Shown here in pieces: positions 1-9,731 of a stretch of 64,000 bases of DNA. The stretch covers positions 1 to 64,000 of the forward strand of contig NZ_PYAV01000014.1 of NCBI RefSeq assembly GCF_003014715.1, in the 5' to 3' direction. Made by a program: the position numbers and the translations under genes. The notes below the pieces were generated by a model, which was not told the DNA's origin, did no database searches, and worked only from the letters and a program-made list of their open reading frames with translations. This DNA comes from Salsuginibacillus halophilus (GTDB lineage Bacteria > Bacillota > Bacilli > Bacillales > Marinococcaceae). The first letter of the stretch is position 1, and each line of letters opens with the position of its first letter.

Positions 1-111
1 CTTAGCTTTGGCCATAAGGTTCACGCCCTTTATCATTGTTGTCTTTCATGTAACCATGTGCCAATGTGCCGTGTCCACTATTTATACTAACTTCAGTGAA
101 TCATGGAAAAT

Positions 112-180
112 GGAGCTACCACGCCCGGAACTGGAGCGCGGATCACCGAAATTGGAGCAACCGCCCTCCCAAAACGAAGC
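112..180. repeat. 21-nt GGAGC-unit repeat (short array)
   Basis: GGAGC recurs at 112, 133 and 154, exactly 21 nt apart, with a degenerate fourth unit near 175. The unit length and the GGA start match the longer arrays at 45.2 kb and 54.5 kb on the opposite strand, so I group them. Short reading frames cross the array, but codon content and lack of a ribosome-binding site argue against a gene. I see no gene between 1 and 482. Confidence 0.5.
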
Positions 181-283
181 CAATCTGCCTGCTTTCACAC
201 CCGGATTATCCGCAGGATCGCCCCCTTATAACCAGGGGGATTGAAAAAATCCTAAATCCCCGCGATTTTCTTCAATTTTGTCC

Positions 284-312
284 TTGCGTTCCTGAGGTCA
301 AATCTTTATAAT
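284..312 (+). promoter_or_regulatory. Predicted sigma-A promoter of the S10 operon
   Basis: TTGCGT (284-289) and a perfect TATAAT (307-312) are separated by 17 bp. Transcription would start near 319 and give a leader of about 160 nt before rpsJ. The leader is GC-rich and probably folded; I do not recognise a named leader motif in it. Confidence 0.75.
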
Positions 313-380
313 AGGTAAAGTGTGATCGTGAGCTAAGGGCACAACCGGCTTGCGGCAACATCGATCGCTATTTGCGATGA

Positions 381-791
<411 letters not shown>

Positions 792-846
792 CTTTTGTAC
801 ATTAGGCAAATATAAATAGATCATTTATTAACAGGAGGTGTGACTG

Positions 847-1479
847 ATGACCAAAGGAATCTTGGGAAAAAAACTCGGCATGACACAGATCTTTCGTGAC
901 AACGGTGAAGTTGTCCCTGTTACTGTCATTCAGGCTGAGCCTAACGTGGTTCTTCAAAAGAAAGAAGAAGCAACGGATGGTTATACTGCTGTTCAGCTTG
1001 GCGTGGAAGATAAGAAACAATCCCGGATCAACAAGCCTGAACAAGGCCATGCAGATAAAGCTGGCGCAACACCCAAGCGCTACGTGAAAGAGGTCCGCGG
1101 TGAAGCTGTTGCGGATTATGAAGTTGGTCAGGAAGTCAAAGTAAACACATTTGCAGAAGGCGAGTACGTGGACATCACAGGAACTTCAAAAGGGAAAGGT
1201 TTCCAAGGTGCGATTAAGCGCCACAACCAATCCCGCGGTCCGATGAGCCACGGTTCCCGTTTCCACCGTAAGCCTGGTTCCATGGGCGTTATGGGTCATT
1301 ACAACGTAAAACCGGGTAAACTGCTTCCAGGTCGCATGGGCGGCGAGCAGGTAACTGTACAAAACCTTGAAATCGTAAAAGTTGACACTGAACGTGATCT
1401 TCTTCTCGTGAAAGGCAATGTACCTGGCCCAAGAAAGACTTACGTAACTGTAAAAGACACGGTTAAAGCAAATAACTAA
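847..1479 (+). CDS. rplC: 50S ribosomal protein L3
   Basis: L3 binds 23S rRNA near its 3' end early in 50S assembly. The 210-residue product starts [16 protein letters not shown], and the central glycine-rich loop ([12 protein letters not shown], about residues 118-129) is the extension that reaches toward the peptidyl-transferase centre. The start follows ACAGGAGGTG by a normal spacing. It sits second in the operon, 55 nt after rpsJ. Confidence 0.98.
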   Translation: MTKGILGKKLGMTQIFRDNGEVVPVTVIQAEPNVVLQKKEEATDGYTAVQLGVEDKKQSRINKPEQGHADKAGATPKRYVKEVRGEAVADYEVGQEVKVNTFAEGEYVDITGTSKGKGFQGAIKRHNQSRGPMSHGSRFHRKPGSMGVMGHYNVKPGKLLPGRMGGEQVTVQNLEIVKVDTERDLLLVKGNVPGPRKTYVTVKDTVKANN

Positions 1480-1507
1480 GATCGTTTGATAGAAAGGAGG
1501 CTCCTCA

Positions 1508-2131
1508 ATGCCAAACGTTACGCTGTTCAACCAGTCCGGGTCCCAAGCAGGCGACCTTGAACTACCAGCAACTGTATTTGGAATTACACCGAATGAAAGC
1601 GTGCTTTATGATGCTGTAATCGCACAGCAGGCGAATCGTCGCCAAGGCACGCAGAAAGCAAAAACTCGTTCTGAGCGCAGAGGTGGCGGTGCAAAGCCTT
1701 GGCGCCAAAAAGGCACAGGTCGCGCACGTCACGGTTCAATCCGCTCCCCAATCTGGGTAGGTGGCGGTGTTGCATTCGCACCACAACCACGCAGCTACAA
1801 GGTGAAAATGCCGAAGAAAGCGCGTCGTCTTGCGCTACGTTCTGCATATGCATCGAAACTTCGCGACAATGAATTGATCGTTGTAGACGACTTCAATCTT
1901 GATGCGCCGAAGACAAAAGAAATGAAAGACATTCTTACAAATCTGTCCGCTAACGGCAAGACTCTTGTTGTTACTGCAGATCAGGATGAAACAGTATCCC
2001 TTTCCGCGCGCAACCTTCCGGGAGTCACTGCAGTTCATGCACAAGAAGCAAGCGTGCTTGAGATTGTGAAGCACGACTACCTCGTCATGACAAAAGGTGC
2101 CGTGGAGAAGGTAGAGGAGGTGCTTGGATAA
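1508..2131 (+). CDS. rplD: 50S ribosomal protein L4
   Basis: L4 lines the peptide exit tunnel; its long loop carries the [16 protein letters not shown] stretch at about residues 60-75. Length is 207 residues, as in other bacilli. The stop codon overlaps the rplW start by one base (TAATG), indicating coupled translation. In E. coli L4 represses its own operon; bacilli are reported to lack that mechanism, and I see no clear L4 target here. Confidence 0.98.
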   Translation: MPNVTLFNQSGSQAGDLELPATVFGITPNESVLYDAVIAQQANRRQGTQKAKTRSERRGGGAKPWRQKGTGRARHGSIRSPIWVGGGVAFAPQPRSYKVKMPKKARRLALRSAYASKLRDNELIVVDDFNLDAPKTKEMKDILTNLSANGKTLVVTADQDETVSLSARNLPGVTAVHAQEASVLEIVKHDYLVMTKGAVEKVEEVLG

Positions 2132-2415
2132 TGGATGCACGCGACGTTGTAAAGCGCCCGGTCATTACTGAGCGCTCCGCTGAGCAAATGGAAGAGAAAA
2201 AGTACACCTTTGAGGTGGACGTTAAAGCTAATAAAACGCAAATTCGTAAAGCCATCGAAGAAATCTTTGAGGTTGAAGTAGACAAAGTAAACACGATGAA
2301 CTACAAGCGTAAGTTCCGTCGTTTCGGTCGCCACGAAGGCTATAAGCCTGCACGTAAAAAAGCGATTGTCACTTTGACACCAGAGAGCGAAGAAATCGAA
2401 TTCTTCGAAGCCTAA
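2131..2415 (+). CDS. rplW: 50S ribosomal protein L23
   Basis: L23 sits at the exit of the polypeptide tunnel and is the docking site for trigger factor and SRP. The 94-residue product begins [16 protein letters not shown], the typical N-terminus, followed by a conserved [12 protein letters not shown] strand. It overlaps rplD by one base and lies 26 nt before rplB. Confidence 0.98.
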   Translation: MDARDVVKRPVITERSAEQMEEKKYTFEVDVKANKTQIRKAIEEIFEVEVDKVNTMNYKRKFRRFGRHEGYKPARKKAIVTLTPESEEIEFFEA

Positions 2416-2441
2416 TAAAGAAGTGAAGGAGGGAAATACCG

Positions 2442-3281
2442 ATGGCAGTTAAAAAGTTTAAGCCAACCAGTGCCGGCCGCCGTTTTATGTCTGGGAAAGA
2501 CTACTCCGAGATTACAACGGACCAGCCTGAGCGTTCCCTCATGGAACCGCTGCACCGTAAAGGCGGCCGCAACAACCAAGGACGCATCTCCGTACGCCAC
2601 CAAGGCGGCGGTCATAAGCGTCAGTACCGTGTAATTGACTTTAAGCGTAACAAAGATGGTGTACCTGGCCGAGTTGCTACGATCGAATACGATCCGAACC
2701 GTTCAGCTAACATTGCACTGATCCATTTCGCTGATGGTGAAAAGCGCTACATCCTAGCGCCGAAGAACTTGAAAGTCGATGATGAAATCATGAATGGTGA
2801 AGAAGCGGACATCAAAACAGGTAATGCACTTGAATTGAAGGACATCCCAGTTGGTACCGTTATTCACAACATTGAATTGAAGCCGGGCCGCGGCGGTCAG
2901 CTCGTGCGCGCAGCTGGTGCTGAAGCACAAGTTCTCGGTAAAGAAGGAAAATATGCACTTGTTCGTTTGAAATCCGGCGAAACACGCTTGATTCTGCAGA
3001 CTTGTCGTGCTACCGTAGGACAGGTCGGCAACTTGGAGCACGAACTCGTAAACATTGGTAAAGCAGGCCGTGGCCGCTGGTTGAACAAGCGCCCTGTCGT
3101 ACGTGGTTCCGCGATGAACCCTAGCGATCACCCACACGGTGGTGGTGAAGGCCGTGCGCCAATCGGACGTAAATCACCAGTTTCTCCTTGGGGTCAGCCA
3201 TCAGTCGGCTTGAAAACCCGTAAGAAGAACAAAGACACAGACAAGTACATTGTCCGTCGTCGTAAGAAGAAGAAAAAGTAA
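2442..3281 (+). CDS. rplB: 50S ribosomal protein L2
   Basis: L2 is needed for subunit joining and supports the peptidyl-transferase centre. The 279-residue product has the usual OB/SH3 core and the conserved C-terminal block [15 protein letters not shown], whose histidine is the best-known functional residue of the protein. It ends in a very basic tail of lysines and arginines. Start follows GAAGGAGGGAAATACCG. Confidence 0.98.
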   Translation: MAVKKFKPTSAGRRFMSGKDYSEITTDQPERSLMEPLHRKGGRNNQGRISVRHQGGGHKRQYRVIDFKRNKDGVPGRVATIEYDPNRSANIALIHFADGEKRYILAPKNLKVDDEIMNGEEADIKTGNALELKDIPVGTVIHNIELKPGRGGQLVRAAGAEAQVLGKEGKYALVRLKSGETRLILQTCRATVGQVGNLEHELVNIGKAGRGRWLNKRPVVRGSAMNPSDHPHGGGEGRAPIGRKSPVSPWGQPSVGLKTRKKNKDTDKYIVRRRKKKKK

Positions 3282-3341
3282 ACATGCTGATGATCTGCGG
3301 TTCCCCGGAACCGTGGGTCTATGGCGAAAGGAGGTTTCACT

Positions 3342-3623
3342 ATGGCTCGCAGCCTGAAAAAAGGACCTTTTGTAGACGATCACTTAAAGAAGAAAGTCGA
3401 TACGCTTAACGAATCCAACGATAAGCAGGTGATCAAAACTTGGTCCCGCCGTTCGACAATCTTCCCTGACTTCGTAGGCCACACAATTGCTGTTTACGAT
3501 GGTCGTAAGCACGTGCCGGTTTATGTTCAGGAAGACATGGTCGGTCATAAGCTCGGAGAGTTTGCTCCGACACGTACGTTTAAAGGACACGAAAAAGACG
3601 ATAAGAAAACGAAACGTCGTTAA
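3342..3623 (+). CDS. rpsS: 30S ribosomal protein S19
   Basis: S19 forms a complex with S13 in the head of the small subunit near the A site. The frame is open from 3321, but the family start [15 protein letters not shown] and the ribosome-binding site AAAGGAGG at 3327-3334 fix the ATG at 3342, giving 93 residues. The C-terminal block [18 protein letters not shown] is typical. Confidence 0.97.
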   Translation: MARSLKKGPFVDDHLKKKVDTLNESNDKQVIKTWSRRSTIFPDFVGHTIAVYDGRKHVPVYVQEDMVGHKLGEFAPTRTFKGHEKDDKKTKRR

Positions 3624-3644
3624 TTAGAGGGGAGGTCCATTCCG

Positions 3645-3986
3645 ATGCAAGCGAAAGCAGTCGCGAAACAAGTTCGAATTGCCCCTCGTAAAGCACGCCT
3701 GGTCATCGACCAAGTCCGGGGCAAAGACGTCGGAGAAGCAGTCTCCATTCTTGAGCACACGCCAAAAGCGGCTTCTCCAATCATTGAAAAAGTACTCAAT
3801 TCCGCAATCGCTAATGCGGAACACAATTATGACATGGAGCCGGACAATCTTTATGTCAGCGAAGCTTATGTCGACGAAGCAGTAACGCTTCGCCGTTTCC
3901 GTCCGCGCGCAATGGGTCGTGCAACACGCATTAACAAGCGCGCAAGCCACATTACCATTGTTGTTTCAGAAAAGAAGGAGGGGTAA
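3645..3986 (+). CDS. rplV: 50S ribosomal protein L22
   Basis: L22 contacts all domains of 23S rRNA and, with L4, forms the constriction of the exit tunnel. The 113-residue product has the beta-hairpin segment [16 protein letters not shown] (about residues 84-99) that reaches into the tunnel and where macrolide-resistance changes arise. It stops 3 nt before rpsC. Confidence 0.98.
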   Translation: MQAKAVAKQVRIAPRKARLVIDQVRGKDVGEAVSILEHTPKAASPIIEKVLNSAIANAEHNYDMEPDNLYVSEAYVDEAVTLRRFRPRAMGRATRINKRASHITIVVSEKKEG

Positions 3987-3989
3987 CGA

Positions 3990-4649
3990 GTGGGTCAAAA
4001 AGTCAATCCAATTGGACTTCGTATCGGTAACATCCGTGACTGGGAGTCTAAATGGTACGCAGAAAAAGAATATGCTGATCTGCTGCACGAAGACGTTAAG
4101 ATCCGCGAATTTATCGAAAACCGCCTGACAGACGCTTCCGTTTCCATGGTGGAAATTGAGCGCGCTGCGAACCGTGTGAATGTAACCATTCATACAGCGA
4201 AGCCAGGCATGGTTATCGGTAAAGGTGGTTCCGAAGTTGAAGCGCTTCGTAAAGCACTGAACGAACTAACTGGTAAACGTGTTCACATCAATATTGCTGA
4301 AATCAAGCAGCCGGACATGGACGCTCGTCTTGTTGCGGAAAATATTGCACGTCAGCTTGAAAACCGTGTATCTTTCCGTCGCGCAATGAAACAGTCCATG
4401 CAGCGCACAATGCGTTCGGGCGCACAAGGAATCCGTACAGAAGTTAACGGCCGTCTCGGCGGTGCGGACATCGCTCGTTCCGAAAGCTACAGCGAAGGTA
4501 CAGTACCATTGCACACACTTCGCGCTGATATTGATTATGGCACTGCTGAAGCTCAAACCACTTATGGTAAGCTCGGCGTTAAAATTTGGATCTACCGTGG
4601 AGAGGTCCTTCCCACGAAAGGAACGAATACAGAGGAAGGAGGCAACTAA
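3990..4649 (+). CDS. rpsC: 30S ribosomal protein S3
   Basis: S3 is part of the mRNA entry channel and its helicase. The gene starts with GTG at 3990 directly behind AAGGAGGGG. The 219-residue product begins [13 protein letters not shown] and carries a type II KH domain with the [10 protein letters not shown] loop at about residues 72-81. The C-terminus (GTNTEEGGN) is acidic and short. Confidence 0.98.
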   Translation: MGQKVNPIGLRIGNIRDWESKWYAEKEYADLLHEDVKIREFIENRLTDASVSMVEIERAANRVNVTIHTAKPGMVIGKGGSEVEALRKALNELTGKRVHINIAEIKQPDMDARLVAENIARQLENRVSFRRAMKQSMQRTMRSGAQGIRTEVNGRLGGADIARSESYSEGTVPLHTLRADIDYGTAEAQTTYGKLGVKIWIYRGEVLPTKGTNTEEGGN

Positions 4650-4651
4650 TC

Positions 4652-5086
4652 ATGCTAATGCCTAAACGCGTAAAATTCCGTCGCCAACACCGCGGCCGCA
4701 TGAGAGGTCGTGCTAAAGGCGGAAATGAAGTTACATTCGGCGAGTACGGTATTCAGGCAACAGAAGCATCCTGGATTACAAACCGCCAAATCGAAGCTGC
4801 ACGTATCGCTATGACGCGTTACATGAAGCGTACCGGTAAAGTATGGATTAAAATCTTTCCAGACAAGCCTTACACTGCAAAGCCGCTAGAAGTCCGCATG
4901 GGTTCCGGTAAAGGTTCTCCTGAAGGCTGGGTAGCAGTAGTTAAGCCAGGAAAGATTATGTTTGAAATTGCGGGAGTGGATGAAGAAGTCGCCCGTGAAG
5001 CACTTAGACTTGCGTCACACAAGCTTCCGGTGAAAACGAAGTTTGTTAAACGCGAAGAAGTGGGTGGTGAGGCAAATGAAAGCTAA
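4652..5086 (+). CDS. rplP: 50S ribosomal protein L16
   Basis: L16 organises the A-site side of the 50S subunit. The frame extends upstream into rpsC, but the conserved start [17 protein letters not shown] and a GGAGG site at 4637-4641 set the ATG at 4652, giving the standard 144 residues. The [17 protein letters not shown] block (about residues 81-97) is diagnostic. The end overlaps rpmC by 11 nt. Confidence 0.97.
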   Translation: MLMPKRVKFRRQHRGRMRGRAKGGNEVTFGEYGIQATEASWITNRQIEAARIAMTRYMKRTGKVWIKIFPDKPYTAKPLEVRMGSGKGSPEGWVAVVKPGKIMFEIAGVDEEVAREALRLASHKLPVKTKFVKREEVGGEANES

Positions 5087-5279
5087 CGAAATTCGTGAGT
5101 TGACCACGGCGGAAATCGAACAGCAGATTCAAGATTTGAAAGAGGAGTTGTTCAACCTTCGCTTCCAACTAGCGACTGGTCAACTGGATAACCCTGCCCG
5201 CATTCGTCACGTACGTAAAGATATCGCCCGTGTTAAAACGGTTCATCGCGAACGTGAACTTGGAATTAATCAAGGATAA
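5076..5279 (+). CDS. rpmC: 50S ribosomal protein L29
   Basis: L29 is a small two-helix protein beside L23 at the tunnel exit. The start [10 protein letters not shown] at 5076 lies inside the last codons of rplP and is preceded by GGTGGTGAGG, so the two genes are translationally coupled. The product is 67 residues with the [17 protein letters not shown] signature. Confidence 0.97.
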   Translation: MKANEIRELTTAEIEQQIQDLKEELFNLRFQLATGQLDNPARIRHVRKDIARVKTVHRERELGINQG

Positions 5280-5308
5280 TTTCCTGTTGAGAGGAGGTTC
5301 CCCAACCT

Positions 5309-5572
5309 ATGGCTGAGCGTAACCATCGCAAAGTTTATAATGGCCGCGTCGTTTCCGACAAAATGGATAAAACGATCACGGTCGTTGTTGAAACGTATAA
5401 AATGGACCCACTATACGGCAAGCGCGTTAAGTACTCTAAGAAGTTCAAAACGCATGACGAGAACAACGAAGCGAAAAAAGGTGATGTTGTTAAAATCATG
5501 GAAACACGCCCGCTTTCCAAAGATAAGTACTTCCGCCTTGTTGAAATTGTCGAAGAAGCCGTTATTATCTAA
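5309..5572 (+). CDS. rpsQ: 30S ribosomal protein S17
   Basis: S17 is an OB-fold primary 16S rRNA binder. The product is 87 residues, with the [17 protein letters not shown] strand near the N-terminus and the family motif [16 protein letters not shown] near the C-terminus. Start follows GAGAGGAGGTT. Confidence 0.97.
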   Translation: MAERNHRKVYNGRVVSDKMDKTITVVVETYKMDPLYGKRVKYSKKFKTHDENNEAKKGDVVKIMETRPLSKDKYFRLVEIVEEAVII

Positions 5573-5605
5573 TCCAGTTTCTCTTCTGAAGGGAGGTAAC
5601 GAAGC

Positions 5606-5974
5606 ATGATCCAACAAGAAAGCCGCTTGAAAATCGCTGATAACTCCGGCGCTCGCGTCGTACAGTGCATTAAAGTACTCGGCGGATCCGGCCGTAAAAC
5701 AGCGAACATCGGTGATACCATTGTTTGTTCTGTAAAGGATGCAACACCAGGTGGCGTTGTCAAGAAGGGTGAAGTTGTACGCGCAGTAATCGTTCGTTCC
5801 CGCAGCGGTGCCCGCCGCCCGGACGGTTCGTACATCAGCTTTGACGAGAACGCTGCAGTTGTTATCCGTGACGACAAAGGACCTCGTGGTACACGTATCT
5901 TCGGTCCGGTTGCCCGCGAACTTCGCGAGCGCCAGTACATGAAGATCGTTTCCCTTGCACCTGAAGTATTGTAA
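5606..5974 (+). CDS. rplN: 50S ribosomal protein L14
   Basis: L14 lies at the subunit interface, forms a bridge with 16S rRNA and binds the silencing factor RsfS. The 122-residue product starts [20 protein letters not shown] and contains the family block [17 protein letters not shown]. First gene of the segment that corresponds to the E. coli spc operon. Confidence 0.98.
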   Translation: MIQQESRLKIADNSGARVVQCIKVLGGSGRKTANIGDTIVCSVKDATPGGVVKKGEVVRAVIVRSRSGARRPDGSYISFDENAAVVIRDDKGPRGTRIFGPVARELRERQYMKIVSLAPEVL

Positions 5975-6030
5975 TTATACGCATCTATAAATAGATTTGA
6001 ATTTGTTTCACCAAGGAGGTGCGACGAACT

Positions 6031-6357
6031 ATGGCTAAACAAACAAAGCTGCACGTAAAAAGCGGCGATAAAGTAAAAGTGATTGCTGGTAAAGACAAAG
6101 GCCAAGAGGGCGTGATTCTCGAAGCTTATCCAAGCCAGGAGCGCGTGCTCGTTGAAGGAGTCAACCAAGTGAAAAAACACGCAGCTCCGTCTCAGGAAAA
6201 CCCGCAGGGCGGTATTTTGACTCAAGAGGCGCCAATCCACGTATCGAACGTAATGCCGATCGACCCGAAAAGCGGTGAACCTACCCGTGTAGGCCGCGAA
6301 GTCGTAGACGGTAAAAAAGTACGCATTGCAAAAAAATCCGGCGAAGCGCTCGACTAA
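6031..6357 (+). CDS. rplX: 50S ribosomal protein L24
   Basis: L24 is an assembly initiator that binds the 5' region of 23S rRNA. The KOW motif is visible at the N-terminus ([18 protein letters not shown], about residues 12-29). The frame opens at 6019, but AAGGAGGTGCG puts the start at 6031. At 108 residues it is slightly longer than the usual 101-103 because of an acidic SGEALD tail. Confidence 0.96.
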   Translation: MAKQTKLHVKSGDKVKVIAGKDKGQEGVILEAYPSQERVLVEGVNQVKKHAAPSQENPQGGILTQEAPIHVSNVMPIDPKSGEPTRVGREVVDGKKVRIAKKSGEALD

Positions 6358-6387
6358 TTCGCTTCGGGACGAAAGGAGGTTACCTGC

Positions 6388-6927
6388 ATGAACGCGCTGA
6401 AAGAACGCTACAAAACGGACATTGTGCCTGAGATGCACGAAAAGTACAACTATGACTCGGTTATGGCGGTACCAAAGATTGAAAAAATCGTTATAAACAT
6501 GGGTGTCGGTGATGCTGTTCAAAACCCGAAAGCTCTTGATAAGGCAGTAGAAGAGATGAGCGAGATCACGGGTCAAAAGCCACTTATCACAAAGGCGAAA
6601 AAATCCATCGCTGGATTTAAGCTGCGTGAAGGCAACCCGATCGGTGCGAAAGTTACACTTCGCGGCGAGCGTATGTATGACTTTCTCGAAAAGCTCATTC
6701 ACGTTGCGCTCCCACGTGTACGTGACTTCCGCGGTATTTCCACGAAAGCATTCGACGGTCGCGGTAACTACACACTAGGTGTACGCGAGCAGCTCATCTT
6801 CCCAGAGATTGAGTATGATAAAGTCGACAAAATTCGTGGCATGGACATTGTCATCGTAACGACAGCTGAAACGGACGAAGAAGCACGCGAATTGCTCGAC
6901 AAAGTCGGCATGCCGTTCGCTAAGTAA
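6388..6927 (+). CDS. rplE: 50S ribosomal protein L5
   Basis: L5 binds 5S rRNA in the central protuberance together with L18. The 179-residue product begins [16 protein letters not shown] and has the conserved [15 protein letters not shown] segment and the [18 protein letters not shown] block. Start follows AAAGGAGGTT. Confidence 0.98.
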   Translation: MNALKERYKTDIVPEMHEKYNYDSVMAVPKIEKIVINMGVGDAVQNPKALDKAVEEMSEITGQKPLITKAKKSIAGFKLREGNPIGAKVTLRGERMYDFLEKLIHVALPRVRDFRGISTKAFDGRGNYTLGVREQLIFPEIEYDKVDKIRGMDIVIVTTAETDEEARELLDKVGMPFAK

Positions 6928-6957
6928 CTAAACGGATAAAGATAAGGAGGGAACACA

Positions 6958-7143
6958 TTGGCTAGAAAAGCAATGGTCGTAAAACAGCAGCGTCCTCAAA
7001 AGTACAAAGTACGTGAATACACACGCTGTGAGCGCTGCGGACGTCCCCATTCCGTACTACGCAAATTCAAGCTTTGCCGGATTTGCTTCCGCGAGCTTGC
7101 ATACAAAGGTCAAATTCCTGGCGTGAAAAAAGCCAGCTGGTAA
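6958..7143 (+). CDS. rpsN: 30S ribosomal protein S14, zinc-binding type
   Basis: Short 61-residue S14 of the C+ type. Four cysteines in two pairs, CERC at about residues 24-27 and CRIC at about 40-43, form a zinc site. Translation starts at TTG (6958) behind AAGGAGGGAAC. A zinc-free S14 paralogue used in zinc starvation, common in bacilli, is not in this window. Confidence 0.96.
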   Translation: MARKAMVVKQQRPQKYKVREYTRCERCGRPHSVLRKFKLCRICFRELAYKGQIPGVKKASW

Positions 7144-7173
7144 AGCCCCGCATAGGGAAGGAGGTAAATCAAA

Positions 7174-7572
7174 ATGGTCATGACAGATCCTGTGGCAGAC
7201 ATGCTCACACGTATTCGTAACGCAAACACTGTACGTCACGACAAGCTGGAGCTTCCGGCTTCCAACTTGAAAAAAGAAGTTGCTGAAATCTTGAAGCAAG
7301 AAGGTTTCATCCGTGACGTAGAGTACGTTGAAGATAGCAAACAAGGCGTGCTCCGCCTGTTCTTGAAATATAGCCCGCAGAACGAACGCGTTATCTCCGG
7401 TCTGAAGCGTATCAGTAAGCCAGGTCTGCGCGTTTACGCGAAGTCCGATGAGCTTCCACGTGTTTTGAACGGTCTTGGCATCGCTGTGATTTCGACATCC
7501 CACGGTGTAATGACGGATAAAGAAGCCCGCAAAAACCAGGTGGGCGGCGAAGTTCTCGCTTACGTTTGGTAA
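7174..7572 (+). CDS. rpsH: 30S ribosomal protein S8
   Basis: S8 binds helix 21 of 16S rRNA and organises the platform. The product is 132 residues, starts [18 protein letters not shown] and ends with the family signature [20 protein letters not shown]. In E. coli S8 represses the spc operon; no equivalent target hairpin is obvious here. Confidence 0.98.
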   Translation: MVMTDPVADMLTRIRNANTVRHDKLELPASNLKKEVAEILKQEGFIRDVEYVEDSKQGVLRLFLKYSPQNERVISGLKRISKPGLRVYAKSDELPRVLNGLGIAVISTSHGVMTDKEARKNQVGGEVLAYVW

Positions 7573-7603
7573 AACTGTTTGAAAGAATGGAGGTGCAAAC
7601 GAT

Positions 7604-8140
7604 ATGTCACGTGTAGGTGTATTACCTATTGAAGTGCCTGAATCGGTTACGATCGAACGCGACGGCAACCACATCACCGTTAAAGGTCCAAAAGGTGAAT
7701 TGAGCCGTCAGTTCCACGAAGATATCACGATCAACATTGAAGGCAATGTGATCACTTTTGAACGTCCAACTGAGCATAAAGATCACCGCGCGCTGCACGG
7801 TACAACGCGCAGTATCTTGAACAACATGGTTCAGGGCGTAACAAATGGTTTCGAAAAGAATCTTGAACTTGTCGGTGTCGGCTATCGTGCCCAAAAATCC
7901 GGCAGCAAAATCGTTCTTAACCTCGGCTACTCCCACCCAGTGGAAATCGAAGAACAAGATGGCATTGAGCTTGAAGTTCCTTCGAACACGAAAGTAGTCG
8001 TTCGCGGAATTGATAAAGAACTCGTCGGTGCGGTTGCATCTAAAATCCGCTCCAAGCGCACACCAGAACCTTACAAAGGCAAAGGTGTTCGTTACGAAGG
8101 CGAATACGTACGTACAAAAGAAGGTAAGACAGGTAAGTAA
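7604..8140 (+). CDS. rplF: 50S ribosomal protein L6
   Basis: L6 is a two-domain protein near the sarcin-ricin loop. The 178-residue product has both alpha/beta repeats and the C-terminal signature [17 protein letters not shown]. Start follows ATGGAGGTGCAAACG. Spacing to rpsH is 31 nt. Confidence 0.98.
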   Translation: MSRVGVLPIEVPESVTIERDGNHITVKGPKGELSRQFHEDITINIEGNVITFERPTEHKDHRALHGTTRSILNNMVQGVTNGFEKNLELVGVGYRAQKSGSKIVLNLGYSHPVEIEEQDGIELEVPSNTKVVVRGIDKELVGAVASKIRSKRTPEPYKGKGVRYEGEYVRTKEGKTGK

Positions 8141-8177
8141 CTCCTAACGTAAAAGCAGAAAGGAGGCCCGCTCAATC

Positions 8178-8540
8178 ATGAGTAATACGAAGGCAAAAAC
8201 AGCGGCTCGTAAAAAGCGTCACATGAGTGTTCGTAAAAAAATTCGTGGGACAGCAGAACGTCCGCGTTTGAACGTATTCCGTTCGGCTAAGCATATTTAC
8301 GCTCAACTGATTGACGATAACGCCGGTGAAACGCTCGCAGCAGCTTCCACAATGGAACCTGCACTTAACATCGAAAACGGCGGCAACAAAGAAGCTGCTC
8401 GTCAAATCGGTGCAACAATCGCCCAGCGTGCGACAGAAAAAGGTCATGAAACAGTTGTATTTGACCGCGGCGGCTTTGTATATCACGGCCGTGTGCAGGA
8501 ACTTGCAGACGCAGCTCGTGAAAACGGTCTGAAATTTTAA
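8178..8540 (+). CDS. rplR: 50S ribosomal protein L18
   Basis: L18 binds 5S rRNA with L5. The 120-residue product has the basic N-terminus [20 protein letters not shown] and the [21 protein letters not shown]-terminus that typify the family. It is followed 20 nt later by rpsE. Confidence 0.97.
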   Translation: MSNTKAKTAARKKRHMSVRKKIRGTAERPRLNVFRSAKHIYAQLIDDNAGETLAAASTMEPALNIENGGNKEAARQIGATIAQRATEKGHETVVFDRGGFVYHGRVQELADAARENGLKF

Positions 8541-8560
8541 GGAGCGAAGGAGGGAAATTC

Positions 8561-9058
8561 ATGAGCATCGATGCTAGTAAACTGGATCTTGAAGAAAAGG
8601 TTGTAGCCATTAACCGCGTTGCAAAGGTTGTTAAAGGTGGACGTCGTTTCCGCTTTGCGGCAATTGTCGTTGTCGGCGACCGCAACGGTCACGTTGGTTT
8701 TGGCATCGGAAAAGCCCTGGAAGTACCGGAGGCGATCCGCAAAGCTGTTGATACAGCGAAGAAAAACTTGATCGAAGTACCAAAAGTCGGCACGACGATC
8801 CCACACGAAATCGTCGGTCGTTTCGGCGCGGGTAAAGTTCTTTTGAAGCCTGCATCCGAAGGTACTGGTGTTATTGCCGGCGGACCGGTCCGCGCGGTAC
8901 TTGAGCTCGGTGGCGTTTACGACATCTTGAGCAAATCGCACGGCTCCAACAACCCAATTAACATGGTGCGTGCAACACTCGAAGGCCTCGAGAGCCTGAA
9001 AACTGCGGAAGAAGTTGCCCGCCTTCGCGGCAAGTCCGTGGAAGAACTGAAAGGTTAA
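8561..9058 (+). CDS. rpsE: 30S ribosomal protein S5
   Basis: S5 lines the mRNA entry site and affects decoding accuracy. The 165-residue product carries the N-terminal double-stranded RNA-binding fold with [20 protein letters not shown], and the C-terminal domain with the [14 protein letters not shown] helix. Start follows AAGGAGGGAAATTC. Confidence 0.98.
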   Translation: MSIDASKLDLEEKVVAINRVAKVVKGGRRFRFAAIVVVGDRNGHVGFGIGKALEVPEAIRKAVDTAKKNLIEVPKVGTTIPHEIVGRFGAGKVLLKPASEGTGVIAGGPVRAVLELGGVYDILSKSHGSNNPINMVRATLEGLESLKTAEEVARLRGKSVEELKG

Positions 9059-9071
9059 GGAGGGAAAAACT

Positions 9072-9260
9072 ATGGCAAACAAGCTTGAAATTACCCTCAC
9101 ACGCAGCTTGATCGGCCGTCCGGAAGACCAGCGTACGACTGTACGGACCCTCGGGCTGAATAAGGTAAACAAATCAATTGTTCAAGAAGACAGCCCAGCC
9201 ATTCGCGGTATGGTAAATAAAGTGTCTCATCTCGTATCTGTAAAAGAACTTGATGCGTAA
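9072..9260 (+). CDS. rpmD: 50S ribosomal protein L30
   Basis: Single-domain 62-residue protein beginning [20 protein letters not shown], with the [20 protein letters not shown] block of the family. It starts 13 nt after rpsE behind AAGGAGGGAAAAACT, so the two are probably coupled. Confidence 0.97.
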   Translation: MANKLEITLTRSLIGRPEDQRTTVRTLGLNKVNKSIVQEDSPAIRGMVNKVSHLVSVKELDA

Positions 9261-9290
9261 TAGCGACTTACAGGAACAGGAGGTGTCAAT

Positions 9291-9731
9291 ATGAAACTTC
9301 ACGAACTCAAAGCGCCAAAAGGTTCCCGCAAAGGTCATCAGCGCGTCGGCCGTGGTAACGGTTCAGGCCGTGGTAACACGTCTGGTCGCGGTGAACATGG
9401 ACAAAACTCCCGTTCCGGCGGTGGCGTACGTCCAGGCTTTGAAGGCGGTCAGAACCCGATCTATAAGCGTACACCAAAGCGTGGTTTTACCAACCCTACA
9501 CGTAAAGAGTACGCAACAGTAAACCTTGATGCGCTTAACCGTTTTGAAGACGGCGCGGAAGTTACACCAGAAGCTCTGCTTGAAGCTGGTGTCATCCGTA
9601 AAGTTAACGATGGCGTTAAGATCTTGGGTAATGGTACACTTGAGCGCAAGTTGACGGTGAAAGCCAATAAGTTCTCTGCTTCTGCAGCTCAAGCGATTGA
9701 AGCAGCAGGCGGCCAAACTGAGGTGATCTAA
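9291..9731 (+). CDS. rplO: 50S ribosomal protein L15
   Basis: L15 is a late-assembly 23S rRNA binder. The 146-residue product shows the glycine/arginine-rich N-terminal extension ([19 protein letters not shown]) that threads into rRNA, and a globular C-terminal half. The stop overlaps the secY start by one base. Confidence 0.98.
   Translation: MKLHELKAPKGSRKGHQRVGRGNGSGRGNTSGRGEHGQNSRSGGGVRPGFEGGQNPIYKRTPKRGFTNPTRKEYATVNLDALNRFEDGAEVTPEALLEAGVIRKVNDGVKILGNGTLERKLTVKANKFSASAAQAIEAAGGQTEVI

Noticed and set aside
8-311. Open frames at the left edge
   Set aside because: They cross the GGAGC repeat, lack a ribosome-binding site and overlap the S10 promoter. On the minus strand ATG-GCC-AAA-GCT-AAG at 15-1 could open a gene (MAKAK), but five codons are too few to call.
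5569-6702. 377-codon minus-strand open frame
   Set aside because: It is antisense to rplN, rplX and rplE, which are certain genes with ribosome-binding sites; its composition (Phe/Arg/His-rich) is that of an antisense shadow.
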